DNA from: Lateolabrax maculatus
Taxonomy: Eukaryota > Chordata > Actinopteri > Acropomatiformes > Lateolabracidae
Direction: 5' to 3'
NCBI GenBank assembly: GCA_031216445.1
Contig: CM062206.1
Span: 26,535,001 to 26,599,000, forward strand
Length of the DNA stretch: 64,000 nt
The translations under genes were made by a program, and so were the position numbers. The first letter of the stretch is position 1. Every line of letters starts with the position of its first letter. Positions 1 through 12,600 of the stretch are shown here, in pieces. The notes under the pieces were generated by a model, which saw only the letters and a program-made list of their open reading frames with translations, had not been told where the DNA came from and did not search any database.

Positions 1-157
1 ACAGACCAGTTAGATTTGCTTGTCTTTCATTCAGGATACACAAAACTCATAATGGCTCCCTGGCTCATTGAAACACATGTTGTAATACTATTATATGGAG
101 CCCAACAGAAACTCTACACACAGAGCATTTCTCTCTCTCTGTCTGTTCCCCCCCAAG

Positions 158-3100
158 GATCTTTTAGCCTCTCCCCCTCCAGGCTCACTCTACAGAGACA
201 GACTGTTAGCTTGGCATTAGCCACAGTGCAACTGTCTACAGTGTGGGTCAAGTCCAAGGCATACCAGTTCCTCTCCTCATGGAGCCTCAACAAGTTCCTG
301 CTCATCACACAGGGAGATCTCAAAGTAGGTTACTCATTTATATCAACCACTTTTTATTGAGTGTTTGTCTTGATACAGGTATGAATAGACGTGCAGTACA
401 GTGAACTTGGATGCATTTGTCTACATGTTTTTGTGGTACACACTGATAAGTGTGTTATTTGGTATTTTATTATTATCAACCATACAATTTAAAGACTAAA
501 ACCTACATTGAATCTATCCTACTAACAAGTATTGATATTGCTTATTCATATGTGCCATAGAGCTCTATTATTGTGTGAAAAGTATTAAGGAAACCTTAAA
601 ATAGTCATCCAGACTACAGACAAATTAAGTGATTATAGCTATCACTGGAGTTGTATTCCTGGCCACCAGTCCAACAGTTTTTGCCTTTTAGCCTCAAGTT
701 TGTTCATGATGTGTTCCTTCTTTGTCTCTGCAGGTGCTGAGAGAGTCATCAGAGATGATGGTGCACCAGACTAAGTCCCTGATGATGAATTCAGTCAGTG
801 ACCATCATTCCGCTCTTCATAACCACAACCAGCTTCTGCTGAGACAGCAACTCCAAGCCCTTGACAAGGCTATATCCAAGCTTCAGGTGATCTGTCTGAT
901 TTATTTTACAGGTCTCACAAACACATTAGAAAGTTGACTCAGCAGTGAAAACCGTGCTGCAAGTGTATTCTGCCAGCTAAAATATCCTGCATTTGGGGGG
1001 AGAATTGCAGAACTGTTCAAAGATGCCATTGATGGCACATCAATGTAAATAAAATCCAATATCAAACACTAATACAGTCAATTCAACTAATTAACAGAGA
1101 TCCAAGTAGCCTACAGAGTTTATATATACTTGCTTTAATAATGGGCTAGAAATATGATATACATTTATATAACATGACTAGAGTGCCCGTAATGCAGTTG
1201 TTTGGAATGTGTGAATGCTCCTAACAAGACTCCTAACAACCAGATGTTTTTCCTTTCTTCCATATTACCAGCATGAATGTAGCATTATGCAAACCAAAGA
1301 ATGTAGATGTCATCTGATCCTGATGCCACTGTCATTGTCTATCAGACCCTCTCTTCTCTGGTTCTGAATACCTTCTCCAGTGACTGCAAGAGGATGTCAG
1401 AGGAGATCTTTGAACGGAGTATGCCTTCTGCTGTACACTGGAGACCCAACCTCAGGACAGGTACTGATTACTGTTATTAATTGATAAAAGTCTATGACAT
1501 AACTCAAACAAAAGATATTTGCTGATCCCTTGCAGAGAATGAAACTTAGTCAGGGAGGGAAAACATATTTAAAGCATTTAAAACAATATCTTACCAAACC
1601 ATACTTGCAGTCCAGAGCCTGGGAGCCTTTCACATGCTGCTGTGAGTATCACACCGGTCAGACAGTCAGGGAGGGAAAACATATTTAGAGTCATTTAAAA
1701 CACAACAAAAGCAGCAGAGGAGTGTGGTTCGAAATAAACATAAACATTTCTCAAGAGCAATTCCTGGAGGGGACACCAAAGGTGCTATAACTATTATTAT
1801 TAAAATATAGTGGTAAAAAAAACGCTTTACAAGGTGTTTGCCGTGCAAATTATATAGCCCCTGTCCCCCCACCTGTCATATCAAAATATTATTTTACATG
1901 AATACTTGGCTTCCATAGTAATGTTTACCAAACTTGTGGCAAATTTGACTGTGAATTGATAACTTTGTATTTCTCTGTTGGTACATAGGTTTTCCCAGCA
2001 GTCCCAGTGAGTATGCATCTCTGGCAGCTCAGACTGTGATTGGTCAGGTTTTAGAGGGTGTGGCACCATTGTCTGATGAAGCCCGTGTCGAAACACTAAG
2101 TGTAACAATGACAGCTTTCATGGAGGCATGGATGGAACACATCCTGAAACAGAGGATCAAGTTTAGGTATGTTTTTGGTCATAGCATCATCTTCCACAGT
2201 GTTATCCACCAAATCGAAATCAAAGTCTTAAACAGAGATTAAGAATTCTATGGAATGGGGTACCCCTGTAGCCTAATGGAGCCTAATGTAGCCTCATAAC
2301 ACAAAACTGCAACATCCACGGTTTGATTCCCAGCCAGGGGTCTATTGTCTATTGCTATGCTGACTGTTGAAAAAAGCTAAAATACCAAGAAGTAATCTTT
2401 AAATCAAAAAAAGAATACAATGGAATGCAGTTTTTAACTACTCAATAAAAACAGCGTGCCTTTCAGTGCTATGCCCCTCCTGGTGTCATATACAGTATAC
2501 ATTATCATGGGACAATATGACAGCAATATAATATAGAATAAAGTAAAAAATATATAGCATAATAGCTAAAAAATGAGAAAATGTATATGAATAACATGGG
2601 TGTTTTTGTCCATGTGTGTCCTTCAGTGTGTTTAGCTGGGTACCTGGATGCATGCTACTGATATATTGTTTCAGTGAGACCTCTGAGCAGGTTTGTTTTG
2701 TTGTTCCTCCTCAGTGTGCAGGGAGCTCTCCAGTTGAAGCAGGACTTTGATTCTATCAGAGAGCTGATCCAGTCAGACAAATACGGTCTTTCAGCAGAAC
2801 TCCTCCATCGACTGCTCAGCCTCCGGTATCATAATCAGTGTCACATCCTGCCTTTTAACTCACTATTCATAATAAACTTCACCTCAGTGTAGTGTAGTTA
2901 TGTAATGTAGTCTGTGTTCTGAATGTTCAAGTGAAGTTTGAACCAACCAATGCGTTTCTTGTAAGAAGTCAACTCAATCAGGTCTCCATGTTTGTGAATG
3001 TTTCACAGCTGTAGCATGTAGCACACATTTTTGAAACTATTATTTTAGTGGGAATTGGCTCCATATTTAAGCATACAAATATGAATATAAGTTAGTGTAA

Positions 3101-6100
3101 ACAAATGTTAAGTTAAGTAACAAATGTTCAGGGAAGTGGTGCTGTAGCAGCAGTAATAAAACAAGCCATCCTCTAATCTAAAAGTAAATAACAAAAATCA
3201 CTAGAAAATATTTAAAAAAAATATAAAATGCCTTGCTGAAACTATGAAAGAGCTGAAACATACTGACATTATTCAATATAGATTGCTTGGGAAAGTTTAC
3301 TCTAAAAGCCATGTTCCTAATATGTAAAAGGCCAAGGTGAAGAGAACTGACACCTGTGGTGATCATTTTCCAACCACTTTCTTTGCACACATTGGGTAAT
3401 CCTAATCTCTGTCAACAGGGTTTTTCAGCAAGTGGACTCAGCAGTGGTCTGCCTGCTCCAGCAGCCGCAGGCCAAACCATACCTGCAGTCCAGAGCCTGG
3501 GAGCCTTTCACACGCTGCTGTGAGTATCACACCGGTCAGACAGTCAGGGAGGGAAAACATATTTAGAGTCATTTAAAACATTACCGGAATAACACTTTGT
3601 ATTCATGATCATTTAAAATAGAAGTTGACAAATAGCAGCCTGTGGGTCAAATCTGACCCACCAATGAAACCCTTTTTTCACCTTGCTGTGGGTCATTGAG
3701 ACTGTTTATTCTACAACAAAGTAGTTCCGTTAAAACCATTGACAAATGTAATTTTTTTTATTTTTGCTGCACGGGCCAGGACCTGTACATGACATTCACT
3801 GAAGCTATGGTACAGTAGAACCATAAATGATTGCAGTTTTTTGTCACATTCTCAACTCAGTTGAGGTTTGGATTTTCTACTCTTGACCACTCCAGGTCTC
3901 ACCATGTGTTGTTTTTAAGACCATTTTAAGTGTATTTTTTTCGCTTTGTTTGGGTTTGTTGCCTTGCTGGAAATAAGTCTCCTAAGTCTTTGTCAGACTG
4001 CATCAGCTTTTCCTCCATGATTTCTGTGTGACTCTTTCTTCACAAAACTTCCAGTGCCCTCCCAGCAACATGATACCTAATGTCCACCACAAGCAGCTGC
4101 ATCAAGTTCTGGCTCCATGTTCCGTTTTTGCCGGAACAGCTTGGATCTCTCAAGCCTGAAATTCACTTGTGAATGGCTATAAATGCCTGTATCTATTGAT
4201 AATTGACTTAAAATCAATATTTTATGATGCATTTAATTTGCTACTGACTTTATGTACTTCAGCAAAACTATGTTTTCTTGATTGCTTCTCCTTTTTGAAG
4301 TTGGTTAAGCAGGGAAAGTAATGCTACAATTTTCCTTCTGATAATATTCATTATTCAGTAAATTATAGCCACAAAGTATCTGTATTTTTTCCAACCCAGT
4401 CTGACTTTTATGGTTTTGAACACACTTTGCCCATTCATTACATTCAATTACACTCATACAGTAATGAGAAATGGTTGTGCTGGAAAAAGTTTTTCTGTAA
4501 AGGTTATACTACTTAAATCTTTTAGACAACCTCCCTCCATAAATCTCCGGTGCTGCATTTATTTGAACAGAAATACATGTTGATGATAGAACTTTATTGG
4601 TATTGTTTTGATAGAGAAAAAATAGAATCTGTGTGACGAGAGGCAGGTGGCAGTAACCTCTGTGCGTCTTTAGGTCCACCCAACAGCAGCAGAGACAGCA
4701 TTGATGCAGTGGTGGGGAGCAGTATAACCAACCTGAGGTGTATGGAGGGTGAGAACCTGACTCAGTGTAATCCCTCGGCTGTGACCACTGACCTCCCTTC
4801 AGCGGACCCATCCACCCCCGGAGAGCCTTACCTCGCGCCAAGGTACATTTTTACAGCTTTCTACACAGAGGCAGTGATTCCTCAGTGATATGGGTAGAAA
4901 TAGGTATTACATGTAATGCCTGTCCCTTCCCTTAGAGTACCTCATAATGTGTTATTAGTGGGCCAAAAGTAAACCCATTTGTGCTGCTGTAGGGTTTACC
5001 TCAATTGTGATGATTATAAAGACAAATAACACTGAACACACTTGAGTCCAACTCAAAATTGTATTGTCACGTCCGGGAAGCAGAGCAGTATGTGATTTAC
5101 AGTCTCTTCAACTATACTAAAGCACATAGTCAAGTCAAGTCAAGTCAATTTTATTTGTATAGCGCCAAATCATAACAAAAGTTATCTCAAGATGCTTTCA
5201 CATAGAGTAGGTCTAGACCATACTCTTTAAAATATTATTTACAGAGACCCAACAGTTCCCACCATGAGCAAGCACTTGGCGACAGTGGCGAGGAAAAACT
5301 CCCTTTAACAGGTAGAAACCTCGAGCAGAACCAGGCTCTGGGTGGGCGGCCATCTGCATCGACTGAGTTGGGTTGAAAGAGGAGGAGAGAGGGGGAGAGG
5401 GGAGAGAGAACAGGAGGAGAGACAACAAATCAGACTAATAATAATAACAACTGCAGCAGTGAGTGTGGAGCAGGAACATGGGGGCAGTAGACTGCCGGCA
5501 ATCACAGATCCAGAATCTAGAGCTCCAGGGGCGGAAATACCTGCGGAAAGCGAGAAGGCGAAAAAACACAGAAAGCACAAGGACTACCAGGAAGAAATGG
5601 AGTTGGTAACCTGTATTAGTGGGATAGGAATGTGTACAGATAGAGAGGGAGAGGAGGAGAGAGAAGCTCAGTGCGTCCTAGGAAGTCCCCCAGCAGTCTA
5701 AGCCTATAACAGCATAACTAAGGGATGGTTCAGGACTCACCTGAGCCAGCCCTAACTATAGGCTTTATCAAAAAGGAACGTTTTTAGCATACTCATACAT
5801 AGCTCACTTATATAGTCTTGGTATCCTGATTTTAAGACACCGCTCCTTATTCTTTGTCATATCCTACAAGTTTAAATATACCCCATCATTATCCTGTAGA
5901 TCTAAACATACCCTCTGCTCATATCCTTGCTAAGCCATATTCTGTAGCTTTAAACAAGGGGTTCCTCTGTTAATTCAATAGTAAGAATTGTACTGCCTTT
6001 ATTTTTGCTCCCAGTCTAGCTCTGGGTGCTGCTCAGCAGGAATGGTTGGACCTGAGGATCCACAGCAGCGCTCGTCGTTGGAGGCTACCAGGGTGGCAGT

Positions 6101-6123
6101 GTCTTTCTAAGTCTGAACCCTGA
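158..6123 (+). CDS. ccdc142: ccdc142-like gene, 3' part (eight exons)
   Basis: This is the carboxyl-terminal part of a coiled-coil-domain protein; earlier exons lie left of the window. Exons are about 158-324, 734-886, 1307-1460, 1989-2166, 2715-2825, 3419-3519, 4674-4842 and 6015-6123, with stop TGA at 6121. Phases join cleanly, for example 1460/1989 splits a Gly codon and 2825/3419 splits an Arg codon. The product is helical and rich in Leu and Gln (LLLRQQLQALDKAISKLQ in exon 2) and ends in a Trp/Arg-rich tail (QEWLDLRIHSSARRWRLPGW). That tail and the helical body fit my recollection of CCDC142, a protein with no well-established biochemical role. The first exon's left edge is uncertain (a pyrimidine-rich acceptor precedes 158). 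The exon at 1307 has a poor acceptor (TAG, no pyrimidine tract); the better acceptor at 1271 meets stops in the required frame. Being a gene is near certain; the name is less sure. Confidence 0.72.
1594..1702 (+). repeat. intronic copy of the ccdc142 exon at 3419-3519 and its splice donor
   Basis: These 109 bases match 3472-3580 with only about two differences. The copied segment holds the last 48 bases of the sixth exon, its GTGAGT donor and about 60 bases of intron. It sits in the intron between the exons ending at 1460 and starting at 1989. The adjoining 1549-1582 is a third, more diverged copy of the intronic part only. The copy has a donor but no matching acceptor, so it is probably not used as an exon. 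Confidence 0.9.
2265..2375 (+). repeat. possible tRNA-like SINE remnant
   Basis: A B-box-like stretch, GGTTTGATTCCC, at about 2321-2332 follows a degraded A-box-like region with repeated GTAGCCTAATG. No cloverleaf can be folded, so this is not a tRNA gene. It resembles tRNA-derived SINE heads common in fish, but is short and decayed. Confidence 0.25.
5130..5794 (-). mobile_element. L2-clade LINE 3' fragment in a ccdc142 intron
   Basis: Reverse-oriented 3' end of the L2 family whose long copy lies at 9650-13342. It begins with the terminal repeats of CAAGT, then the AATTTTATTTGTATAGCGCC end, runs back through the GA-rich 3' UTR and stops at the RT tail near GCATACTC. It lies between the last two exons. 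The open frames it contains on both strands recur in every copy of this UTR and are not host genes. Confidence 0.9.
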
Positions 6124-6383
6124 ACACACACACTCTGAAGAGATCTGACACACACACTCACTTCTTTGGTTCAGTGTCAACATAATGTAAAGGAAATACC
6201 TAGTAAAAACATGAAAACCTTTTATTCTTGTTGTGTATACAGTGTAAATAAGATTGGCGTTTCCTTATGATGTAAAACTTATTGAATGATGTAAAGCGGA
6301 TTTATAAAGTAATCTCGTATTTGTATTAATTAACAAAAATATTTGTTTTATTACTTGTCAGCAAACATATTTTTATATTCCTG

Positions 6384-6389
6384 AATAAA
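6384..6389 (+). promoter_or_regulatory. probable polyadenylation signal of the ccdc142-like gene
   Basis: AATAAA lies 260 bases after the stop codon at 6121-6123, in AT-rich sequence free of recognisable repeats. It is the first canonical hexamer downstream, so the 3' UTR probably ends near 6405. Transcript evidence is absent here. Confidence 0.5.
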
Positions 6390-6439
6390 GAACACTTTTT
6401 ATTCATATATTTCATTATCAAAGACAGTAATTTGTCTAC

Positions 6440-7258
6440 TTTAGAGGCACACCTGATTGAGAGTGCAATACTGAGAAAATAGTTCTCCAGAACAACCAGC
6501 TCAGTTAGATCCTAGCATTAGAGCGTGAGAAACTCCCAAAGCAGGCATTCAATCTTGTGAGGCTAAGGCTAAATGTCCAGCTACGTGAAGCTGAACTAAA
6601 TCAGCAGCAGGAACAGAAAAAGAGTACTCCAGTCTAGACCTGATTAAAGATGGTAAGCTTTCTGATCCTTTGATGTCCACTACTAGATTGGTTACAAAAT
6701 TTTCCAAAAAGGACATTTTTCCTGTTATTTGAAAGGTTAGCTAAAACTAGGAAGTGGATCAACTCCAAAAAGACATTACTATTTCAATGTGTCTGACTGG
6801 GAAAACTCAGGAAGCTTTTTCTGCTCCAAGTAGGACTGACAGTGAAAACCACCAAAAGGTCAAATGTGCAGATTTAAAAGCTTATGAGCTAGTCCCAGAG
6901 GCTTACCGACACAAATACAGAAATTCTAGAAGACAAGAAGATAAAACATAGGTGGAGTTAACTACTCTTTTTAATCACTGGCAAATTGTGTCTGAGGTAG
7001 AGACCTTTCCAGAGTTGACTTGAACTGCTCTAACAGAAGAAGCTCAGTTGTATGAGCTTCTTCTGTTAGAGCAGTTCAAGTCAACTCTTTCCGACCATAT
7101 AGCTACTTACATCTCTGAGTGCAGGAAAAAAACCTTGCACTCAGTCTGAAACTACAGTATTTAGCAGATGAATATTCTTTGACTCACAAAGTGTGTGGTG
7201 AATGGAGTCAAAGAAAAACTTTTTCCAGCAGCAGGCAGATAAATGGTTCAAATGTGAA
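6440..7258 (+). mobile_element. Ty3/Gypsy-type gag relic (SCAN-like domain)
   Basis: A decayed gag open frame. After a Glu/Gln-rich coiled segment (about 6490-6640), translated pieces at 6730-7010 read as a capsid-like domain: LTGKTQEAFSA, then DLKAYELVPEAYRHKYRN, then a segment ending ETFPEL. The next block, YELLLLEQFKSTLSDHIATY, resumes after a fold-back insertion (see 7012-7087). The pattern LxGKxQExF...LKAYELVPEAYR...LEQF is that of SCAN-like gag proteins of fish Gypsy elements. Frameshifts and stops are present and no pol is seen; the next element begins at 7261. Confidence 0.7.
7012..7087. repeat. perfect 35-bp inverted repeat, 6-nt loop
   Basis: Left arm 7012-7046, loop GTTGTA 7047-7052, right arm 7053-7087; all 35 positions pair. 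The right arm is the ordinary gag coding sequence (ELLLLEQFKSTL), so the left arm is the added, inverted copy. It breaks the gag frame with stop codons. Confidence 0.97.
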
Positions 7259-7260
7259 CC

Positions 7261-8981
7261 AAGTCAAGTCAATTTTATTTATATAGCAAAACTTCACAGA
7301 GAAGGTCTAATATGTACTCTTTAAAATATTAGTTACAGAGACCCAACAGTTCCCACCATGAAAAGCACTTGGCGACAGTGGCGAGGAAAAACTCCCTTTT
7401 AAGGTAGAAACCTCGAGCAGAACCAGGCTCTGGGTGGGCAGCCATCTGCATCGACCCAGTTGAGTTGAAAGGGGAAGAGAGAGGGGAGGGGAGAGAGAGC
7501 ACAGGACAGACAATATAATAATCAGACTAATAATAATAAGTGTAGCAGTGAGTGTGGAGCAGGAACATGTGGGCAGTAGATGGCCTGCAGTGACAGTGGC
7601 AGACTCTACAGCTCCAGAGTTTGAAATACCTGCAGAAAGTGAGAAGGTGAAAAAGCACAAAAACTGCGGGGAAGATGTGGAGTTAGTAACATGGATTAAT
7701 GGGATAAGAATGTGTGCGGATGGAGAGGGAGAGGAGGAGAGAGAAGCTCAGTGCATCATGGGAAATACCCCGGCAGTCTAAGCCTATAGTAGCATAACTA
7801 AGGGATAGTTGAGGGCTCACCTGAGCCAGCCCTAACTATAGGCTTTATCAAAGAGAAACGTTTTTAGCATACTCTTAAATGAGGAGAGGTTGTCTACCTC
7901 CAGAATCCAAACAAGGAGCTGGTTCCACAGAAGAGGAGCTTGATAGCTGAAGGCTCTGGCTTTAGGAACCACAAGTAACCCTGCATTCTCTGAGTGCAGT
8001 GCTTTAGTGGGGTAATACAGTACTATGAGCTATTTAAGATTTGATGGTGCCTGACCATTAAGAGCTTTGTAGGTGAGGAGGAGGATTTTAAATTCTATTC
8101 TGGATTTCACAGGGAGCCAGTGCAGAGAAGCTAATATTGGAGAATTATGTTCTCTTTTATTAGTTCCTGTCAGTACACGTGCAGCAGCATTCTGGATCAG
8201 CTGGAGAGTCTTTAGAGACTTTTCAGGGCAGCCCGATAATAAGGAATTACGATAATCCGACCTAGAATTAACAAATGCATGTGTTAGTTTTTCTGCACCT
8301 TTTTGAGAAAGGATGTGCCTTATTTCTACAGTGTTACGTAGATGGAAGAAGGCAGTCCATGAAGTCTGTTTTATATGGGAGTTAAATGACATGTCCTGAT
8401 CAAAGGTTACTCCTAGATTCCTTACATTGGTGCTGGAGGCCAGGGCAATGCCACCTAGAGTAACTATATCTATAGATAATGCGTTTCACAGGTGTTTGGG
8501 GCAAAGTACAATAACTTCAGTCTTGTTTGAGTTTAACAGTAGAAAATTGCAGGTCATCCAGTTTTTATACCCTTAATGCATGCCTGAAGTTTGGCTTACT
8601 GGTTGGTTCCATCTGGCTTTATTGCTAAGTATAATTGGGTATCATCTGCATAACAGTAAAAGTTTTTGGAGTGTTTCCTAATAATATTGCCTAAAGGAAG
8701 AATATATAAGGTGAATAAAATTGGTCCAAGCACAGAACCTTGTGGAACTCTGTGACTAACTTCGGTGTGCACAGAGGATTCATCATTTACATGTACAAAC
8801 TGAAACCTATCTGATAAATACGACTGTTTCAGTCGTATTTATCAGCTTAGTGCGGGTCCTTTAATGCCAATCAAATGTTCCAGTCTCTGTGATAGAATGA
8901 CGGTGTTGTATGCGGCACTAAGATCTAACACAAGGACAGAGACTAATCCTTTGTCTGATGCAATCAGAAGGTCATTTGTCA
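7261..8981 (-). mobile_element. L2-clade LINE, 5'-truncated copy with RT carboxyl end
   Basis: Reverse-oriented. The 3' terminus is at 7261; the 3' UTR runs to about 7860, then the end of the reverse transcriptase frame reads leftward. The open segment 8030-8392 on the minus strand contains [20 protein letters not shown] and [20 protein letters not shown], the conserved post-RT region of L2. Farther upstream (8400-8980) come the [10 protein letters not shown] and YADDTQLY regions in broken frames. Homology stops near 8981, a typical 5' truncation. Confidence 0.92.
8811..8845. repeat. 16-bp hairpin inside the L2 copy
   Basis: Arms 8811-8826 and 8830-8845 pair perfectly around a 3-nt loop (TTT). 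In the long L2 copies (about 11715-11740 and 57525-57548) the same site carries only one arm, followed by ordinary RT sequence, so the second arm is an inverted duplication special to this copy. Confidence 0.95.
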
Positions 8982-9650
8982 GCCAGAAACTGATTTAGCC
9001 AAAACTATCTATAGTCGCTCCAAGTCAGACCAAAGCACAACTTGTAACTACTGTTTAGAATGAGGCCATTGGAAAAATGAATGCTGTCTCAACTTTCTCC
9101 AGGTTACCCATCCTGTGATGCCTGCTGCCTTTGCTGTGTAAGTCTGTGCAGCTGAAAAAGCTGAGGCTATAGCTGCCTTGCCGTTGCGTTCTAAGCCTGT
9201 TGAGACATTTTTGTGGTTTCTGCATTAGCAGATGAGCCTGACTTGCAGTCCGTTGACCCAAGCCTGAGCCAAGCTTGTAACAGTGAACAACTCTTTATCA
9301 CTGAATTTAGAGGAATTCAAGTCTGGGCTTTATGAGTGAACTGCTCTTTTGTCCACACAAACTCCCAAAAGTTTAATACGGCAACATTTTGACCTACTCT
9401 TCAGGCAAAAGGAAAGGGAAAAGAACAAGGAAAAATATGTTATATATACAGACAAAAACAACAACTTTGCCTATGATTAGTGATACAATGAACTCCCATA
9501 TTCCAAATGTGATTCTTAGTGCATCCTGCTTTCAGCAGGTTTCAAGCTTTGCTGTGTGAGTGCAGCCTAAAAAGGGCCTTTTGAGGGCTGATTGGCTGTG
9601 GGTATCTGAATCAGATTCAAAAGATGAGGTGGACACCCAGGTTCTGTAAC
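8982..9650. other. no recognisable gene or repeat
   Basis: Short open frames on both strands lack family motifs, splice context or continuity. The right part may be the unrecognised 5' UTR of the L2 copy that follows; its true start cannot be fixed by eye. Confidence 0.5.
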
Positions 9651-12600
9651 TCACCAGGAAGCAGAGCTGCAGTCCTACACACTTCTCTGTGCTTCCATTA
9701 GAGTGGTTACCCACCCAAAACCCTGTAAAAAATCCAATAGAGACTGTGTCTGTCCCCCGACCACTTCATTTAATTAATTCAAATTCAAACAGAAGAGGAG
9801 TTACTCGTAAAAACTTAATAAAAATTAAAACTACCAGTGTAGTGGTACAACCAAATAAGAGAATTAAATGTGGACTCTTAAACATTAGATCTCTGTCGTC
9901 TAAAGCTGTGTTAGTCAATGATTTAATATCTGACTATCATATGGATATATTTGTCTGACTGAAACTTAGCTGTGTCAGGAAGAATATGTTAGCCTGAATG
10001 AGTCCACTCCTCCTAGTCATATTAATACTCTCATTCCTCAAGGCACTGGCCGAGGAGGTGGAGTTGCAGCCATCTTTGACTCTAGCTTATTAATCAACCC
10101 TAAACCTAAACTTAGTTTTAACTCATTCGAAAGTCTTGTTCTTAGTCTTTCACACCCAACGTGGAAAACTCTACAACCAATTCTATTTGTCATAGTGTAC
10201 CGCGCTCCTGGTCCGTATTCTGAATTTTTAGCAGAATTCTCAGAGTTTTTAACAAGTTTAGTCCTCAAAACAGATAAAGTCATTATTGTAGGTGATTTCA
10301 ATATTCACGTGGACGTAGATAATGATAGCCTTAGTTCTGCGTTTATCTCACTATTAGATTCGATTGGTTTCTGTCAGAGTGTAAACAAACCCACTCATTG
10401 TTTTAACCATACCCTCGATCTTGTTCTGTCATATGGAATCGAAATTGAAGATTTAAAAGTCTTCCCACACAATTCTGTCTTATCAGACCATTATTTAATA
10501 ACTTTTGAATTTATATTACTGGACTATAGGCCATTAGGCAGACATTCCTTTAGTAGATGCCTGTCTGATAGTGCTGTAGCTAAATTTAAAGAAGTGATTC
10601 CATCGGCATTTAATTCAATGCCATGTCTCAATGTAACGGAGGACTCCTATGCTAACTTTAGTCCCTCCCAAATTGATCATCTGGTTGATAGTGCTGCAGG
10701 CTCGCTGCGAACGACTCTTGATTGTATTGCCCCTATCAAAAAGAAAATAATAAAACAAAAGAGGTTAGCTCCATGGTATAACTCTTTAACCTGCAAATTA
10801 AAAGAAACATCGCGAAAATTAGAAAGGAAATGGCGTTCCACCAAACTGGAGGAAACTCATTTAGTTTGGCAAGATAGTCTTAGAACATACAGGAAGGCCC
10901 TCCGTAATGCCAGAGGAGCCTATTACTCCTCACTAATAGAGGAACATAAGAACAACCCCAGGTTTCTTTTCAGCACTGACACAGTCAGTGCTCTGTTGAG
11001 CCATGTATTCCCAGAGCGCTCAGTAGTAATAACTTCATGAGCTTCTTTGATGATAAAATTCTAACTATTAGAGAAAAAATTCATCATCTTGTGCTCTCAG
11101 CTAGTTCAGATACATCTTCGAGTACAGGAACCTCAGGAACCTCAGAAGCAGCTGTAGAACCAGATTTATATTTAGACTGTTTTTCTCCAATTGACCTTTA
11201 CCAACTAACTTCAATGATTTTTTCGTCTAAACCAACAACCTGCCTCTTAGACCCCATCCCAACTAGGCTGCTTAAAGAAGTTTTACCCTTAGTTAGCACT
11301 TCTTTGCTAGACATGATCAATCTTTCTTTATTAACAGGCTATGTACCACAGTCCTTCAAAGTAGCTGTAATTAAACCTCTTCTTAAAAAGTCTACACTTG
11401 ATCCAGGGGTTTTAGCTAATTATAGACCTATATCTAACCTTCCCTTTCTCTCCAGAATCCTTGAGAAAGTGGTCGTTAATCAGTTATGTGACTTTCTAAA
11501 CAGCAATAGTTTATTTGAGGATTTTCAGTCAGGATTTAGGGAATATCATACCACAGAGACAGCACAGGTGAAAGTGACAAACGACCTTTTGATTGCAAAG
11601 GATTTGTCTCTGTACTTGTTCTGTTAGATCTTAGTGCCGCTTTCGATACCATTGACCATTGTATCCTATTACAGAGACTGGAGCATTTGATTGGCGTCAA
11701 AGGACCCGCACTAAGCTGGTTTCAGTCGTATTTATCAGATAGATTTCAGTTTGTCCATGTAAATGATGAATCCTCCGTGCACACGGAAGTTAGTCATGGA
11801 GTTCCACAAGGTTCAGTGCTCGGACCACTTTTATTTACCTTGTATATGCTTCCTTTAGGCAATATTATCAGGAAACACTCCATAAACTTTCACTGCTATG
11901 CAGATGATACTCAGTTATACTTATCGATGAAGCCAGATGAAACCGGTAAGTTAGCCAAGCTTCAGGCATGTATTAAGGACATAAAAGACTGGATGACCTG
12001 CAATTTCTTGCTGTTAAACTCAGACAAAACTGAAGTTATTGTTCTGGGTCCTAAACACCTGCGAGACGCACTATGTATAGATATAGTTACTCTAGATGGC
12101 ATTGCCCTGGCCTCTAGCACCGCTGTAAGGAGTCTAGGAGTAATCTTTGATTACCCATATAAAACAGACTTCAAGGACTGCCTTCTTCCACTTACGTAAC
12201 ATTATAAAAATCAGGCATATCCTGTCTCAAAAAGATGCAGAAAAACTAGTTCATGCATTTGTTACTTCTAGGTTAGATTATTGTAATTCCTTATTATCGG
12301 GCTGCCCCGATAAGTCTCTAGTCTAAAGACTCTCCAGCTGATCCAGAATGCGGCTGCACGTGTACTGACAGGAACTAGCAAAAGGGAACATATTTCTCCG
12401 ATATTAGCTTCTCTGCACTGGCTCCCTGTGAAATCTAGAATAGAATTTAAAGTCGTCCTCCTCACTCACAAAGCTCTTATTGGTCAGGCACCATCATATC
12501 TTAAAGAGCTGATAATACCGTATTACCCCATTAGAGCATTACGCTCACAGAATGCAGGGTTACTTGTGGTACCTAAAGTCTCTAAAAGTAGAATGGGAGT

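Noticed and set aside
2310..2340. tRNA gene suggested by a B-box-like sequence
   Set aside because: No cloverleaf stems can be formed; at most a SINE remnant.
5213..5701. Open frames on both strands that recur near 7307, 12789, 21437, 42302 and 60558
   Set aside because: They are translations of the GA-rich L2 3' UTR, not separate host genes.
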